From the NCBI RefSeq assembly GCF_020099395.1, contig NZ_CP083590.1:5456001-5520000 (forward strand): a DNA stretch of 64,000 nt, in the 5' to 3' direction. The notes beneath the pieces are model-generated. The model ran no database searches, was not told where the DNA came from, and saw only the letters and a program-made list of their open reading frames with translations. Positions 61,634 to 64,000 of the stretch are shown here, piece after piece. The stretch is from Streptomyces mobaraensis. GTDB taxonomy: Bacteria; Actinomycetota; Actinomycetes; Streptomycetales; Streptomycetaceae. The position numbers were made by a program, and so were the translations under genes. Positions within the stretch are counted from its first letter, which is position 1, and every line of letters starts with the position of its first letter.

Positions 61634-62752
61634 ATGGCCACCATCCCCTTCTTCCCGCCCGACCTCTTCGAATCGGACCGGCAGGCGTTCAAGGACCTGC
61701 TGTACGAGGTGGGGACCGACCCCGAGCAGCGCTTCATCCTCGGCAGGCGCACCGCCGAGCTCGAGGAGGAGCTGCGCCGCAGCACGGGCGCGGAGCATGT
61801 CGTCGCCTGCTCCAGCGGGACGGGCGGACTCAACCTCGCCGTGCAGGCCCTGGGAGTCGGCCCGGGCGACGAGGTGATCGTGCCGGCGTTCTGCTGCCAG
61901 CCGGTGGCCAGTTCGGTGGCGAACCTCGGGGCGACCCCGGTCTTCGCCGACGTCGATCCGCACACCATGGTCATCGACCCGGACGACGTGGCCCGGCTGA
62001 TCGGGGAGCACACCAAGGCGATCATGCCCGCCCATGTCTTCTCGATCATGGCGGACATGCCCCGCATCAACGAGATCGCGAAGGAGCACGGGATTCCGGT
62101 CGTCGAGGACGCGGCGGTGGCCGAGGGCGCGGTGCTCGCCGGAGTGCCGTCCGGGCGCTGGGGAGACCTCGGGGTCTTCTCGTTCTTCCAGGTCAAGGCG
62201 TTCGGCACGGCCGGGGAGGGCGGCGTCGTCCTCACCGACGACGCGGAACTGGCCGACCGCGTACGGCGGTTGCGCAACCATGGCCAGGACGGCGTGCACC
62301 GCTTCCTCCACCACGAGATCGGGCAGAACAGCCGCTTCGACGAGATCGTTGCCGCGTTCCAGCTCCACCGCCACGCCGGTTTCGAGGAGCGCCTGGAGCG
62401 CCGGGCCAGGATCGCCGACTACTACACCGAGCGGTTCGCGCCGCTGGCCGACCGGGGGCTGCTCGCCCCGCCCGCGGGGCGCGACGGCCGCTGCTACTAC
62501 GTGTATTCCCTGCTCGTCCGGCGCCGTGGCGACCTGCGGGCGTGGCTCACGGAACAGGGGATCGGCAGCCATGTCTACTACCCGGTCCCGCTGCCCGGGC
62601 AGCCCGCATTCGCGGCGTACGCCCCGGAGGGCGCCGAGTGGCCGGGTGCGCAGTACTCCAGTGACCACAACCTGGCCATCCCGATCTGGCCCCATCTCAC
62701 CGATGCCCAGGTCGAGTACATCGCCGACGCCGTCTGTGACTTCTTCAACTGA
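61634..62752 (+). CDS. DegT/DnrJ/EryC1/StrS-type sugar aminotransferase, second copy
   Basis: 372 residues. PLP lysine K188 in FSFFQVKAFGTAGEGGVV, with VEDAAVAEGAVL and CSSGTGGLNLAVQALGVGPGDEVIVPAFCCQPVAS. It differs strongly from the first copy: FQVKAFGTAGEGG resembles the secondary or StrS-like group. ATG 61634 has GGGAGG nine bases upstream. Two aminotransferases side by side suggest two amino groups, or one amination plus an atypical PLP reaction. Confidence 0.9.
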   Translation: MATIPFFPPDLFESDRQAFKDLLYEVGTDPEQRFILGRRTAELEEELRRSTGAEHVVACSSGTGGLNLAVQALGVGPGDEVIVPAFCCQPVASSVANLGATPVFADVDPHTMVIDPDDVARLIGEHTKAIMPAHVFSIMADMPRINEIAKEHGIPVVEDAAVAEGAVLAGVPSGRWGDLGVFSFFQVKAFGTAGEGGVVLTDDAELADRVRRLRNHGQDGVHRFLHHEIGQNSRFDEIVAAFQLHRHAGFEERLERRARIADYYTERFAPLADRGLLAPPAGRDGRCYYVYSLLVRRRGDLRAWLTEQGIGSHVYYPVPLPGQPAFAAYAPEGAEWPGAQYSSDHNLAIPIWPHLTDAQVEYIADAVCDFFN

Positions 62753-62782
62753 CCATGGTTCAACTGACGAGGGAGAGAGCCA

Positions 62783-64000
62783 GTGACCACCAAGCTGGTT
62801 GTCATGGGCCAGGGGTACGTCGGTCTGCCGCTGGCCGTCGCGGCGGCCGAGCACGGCTACCACGTCGTCGGGTACGACACCGACGCGTCACGGGTGACCC
62901 GGCTCGCCGCGGGTGAGTCGTTCGTGGGGGACATCCCCGCCGAGCGGCTGCGCGCCGTGCTCGACGGGGGCGCGTACCAGCCGAGCATCGACCCCGACGA
63001 CCTGGACGGGTTCGACATCGCGGTCATCACCGTGCCCACCCCGCTGCACGAGGGGGTGCCGGACCTCTCCTACATCGAGCAGGCGGGCGAGGAGCTGGCC
63101 TCCCGGCTGACGCCCGGGGCCACGGTGGTGCTGGAGTCCACCAGCTACCCCGGCACCACCGAGGAGGTTCTCGCCCCGATCCTGCAGAAGGGCTCCGGGC
63201 TCGGCCCCGGCCTCGACTTCCACCTCGGCTACAGCCCCGAGCGCATCGACCCCGGCAACGCCGAGTGGACCTTCGAGACCACCCCCAAGGTGGTCTCCGG
63301 AGTGGACGAGGAGTCGCTGCGGACCCTGGAGGCCTTCTACGGCTCCATCGTCCGGCAGACCGTGCCCGCGCCGTCCACACGCGTCGCGGAGCTCGCCAAG
63401 GTCCTGGAGAACACTTTCCGGCACGTCAACATCGCCCTGGTCAACGAGCTCGCCACGCACGCCGCCGGCATCGGGGTCAACGTCTGGGACGCGCTGGAGA
63501 TCGCCTCGACCAAGCCGTTCGGCTTTATGCGGTTCACCCCGGGCCCGGGCGTGGGCGGCCACTGCCTCCCCGTCGACCCGCTCTATCTCTCCTGGCGGGT
63601 GGAGCGGACCCTCAGCAAGCGGTTCCGGCTGGTGGAGCTGGCGGACGAACTCAACAGCCAAATGCCGGAGTACGTGGTGCAGCGGCTCACCCGCGGCCTC
63701 GACCGGCGGCGGCAGACCGTCACCGGCTCCCGCATCCTCATGCTCGGCCTGGCCTACAAGGCGAACACCGGTGACGTCCGCGAGTCCCCGGCCCTGCCCA
63801 TCGCCCGGATGCTGATCGAGGCGGGCGCCTCGGTCCGGGTGGCCGACCCGTACGTCACCGAGAGCGTCGGCATACCGGGCATCACGCGGGTTGACCTGAC
63901 CGAGGAGGAACTGACGGAGGCCCACGCCGTCCTGCTCACCACCGACCATGACGCCTTCGACTACGCCGCGATCGCCTCCTCGGCCCGCTACGTCTTCGAC
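62783..64000 (+). CDS. UDP-sugar 6-dehydrogenase (WecC/WbpA type), 3' end outside window
   Basis: 406 codons are visible, without a stop. LVVMGQGYVGLPLAVAAAEHG binds NAD, the catalytic cysteine is in PGVGGHCLPVDPLYL (about residue 259), and SPERIDPGN and LAYKANTGDVRESP are typical of UDP-N-acetylmannosamine/UDP-N-acetylglucosamine dehydrogenases, which oxidise C6 to a uronate. GTG 62783 has GGGAGAG upstream. Only a few C-terminal residues should be missing, as family members are about 420-440 residues. Same direction as both aminotransferases, so it belongs to a sugar-modifying operon that runs off the window. Confidence 0.9.
   Translation, partial: MTTKLVVMGQGYVGLPLAVAAAEHGYHVVGYDTDASRVTRLAAGESFVGDIPAERLRAVLDGGAYQPSIDPDDLDGFDIAVITVPTPLHEGVPDLSYIEQAGEELASRLTPGATVVLESTSYPGTTEEVLAPILQKGSGLGPGLDFHLGYSPERIDPGNAEWTFETTPKVVSGVDEESLRTLEAFYGSIVRQTVPAPSTRVAELAKVLENTFRHVNIALVNELATHAAGIGVNVWDALEIASTKPFGFMRFTPGPGVGGHCLPVDPLYLSWRVERTLSKRFRLVELADELNSQMPEYVVQRLTRGLDRRRQTVTGSRILMLGLAYKANTGDVRESPALPIARMLIEAGASVRVADPYVTESVGIPGITRVDLTEEELTEAHAVLLTTDHDAFDYAAIASSARYVFD

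Overview
This window is high-GC actinobacterial DNA and almost certainly Streptomyces. The GC content is very high, GTG and TTG starts are frequent, overlapping ATGA and GTGA stop/start pairs abound, the intergenic hairpin repeats are of a type seen in Streptomyces, and the aa3 oxidase and cytochrome bc1 genes (ctaCDF, ctaE, qcrCAB) have the actinobacterial arrangement. No rRNA, tRNA, CRISPR array, integrase or transposase was seen.

Bases 1 to about 38,800 look like conserved chromosome. In order: a cut-off WYL-type regulator and a GntR regulator; the 2-oxoacid dehydrogenase E2 and E3 genes (sucB, lpdA); leucyl aminopeptidase (pepA); a cobalamin nucleotide-loop group (cobS, cobT and a CobU fused to a metallo-hydrolase-like domain) interleaved with membrane proteins, one of them MprF-like; a methyltransferase and a DUF3043 protein; pspA with its small partner pspAA; a NarL-type two-component system; nadA; erpA; a membrane-anchored gene carrying two frameshifts; a PfkB kinase; a cysteine desulfurase fused to a TusA domain; cytochrome c oxidase and bc1 genes with an L,D-transpeptidase and a degenerate receiver protein between them; trpD; and a class V aminotransferase-like gene behind a probable SAM-IV riboswitch.

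From about 38,850 to the right edge the content changes to what looks like a specialised-metabolite gene cluster. It opens with a TetR remnant, an intact TetR regulator and a large ATPase/LuxR activator. These are followed by cluster copies of three MEP-pathway genes (ispH, dxs, ispG), an acyl-adenylating enzyme, an FAD amine-oxidase-like enzyme, an MMPL exporter, a UbiA-family membrane prenyltransferase or cyclase coupled to a methyltransferase, an eight-gene run of mostly overlapping genes (Gfo/Idh oxidoreductase, TIM-barrel isomerase, M20 amidohydrolase, Ldh-type dehydrogenase, second Gfo/Idh, an unrecognised 135-residue protein, dxs, ispG), two DegT-type aminotransferases and an NDP-sugar 6-dehydrogenase cut by the window end. 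The simplest reading is a terpenoid or meroterpenoid decorated with an amino or uronic sugar; the product is not recognised.

The strongest new signal is regulatory. A 17-bp near-palindrome, consensus TGGYRCAAGNTGTTCCA, occurs four times, only in this cluster: before the TetR gene, before the LuxR-type activator, and twice before the MMPL exporter. This suggests the TetR protein gates its own gene, the pathway activator and the export pump.

Seven copies of a modular hairpin repeat lie between genes. One has perfect 39-bp terminal inverted repeats, and another has paired base changes in both arms of its central stem.
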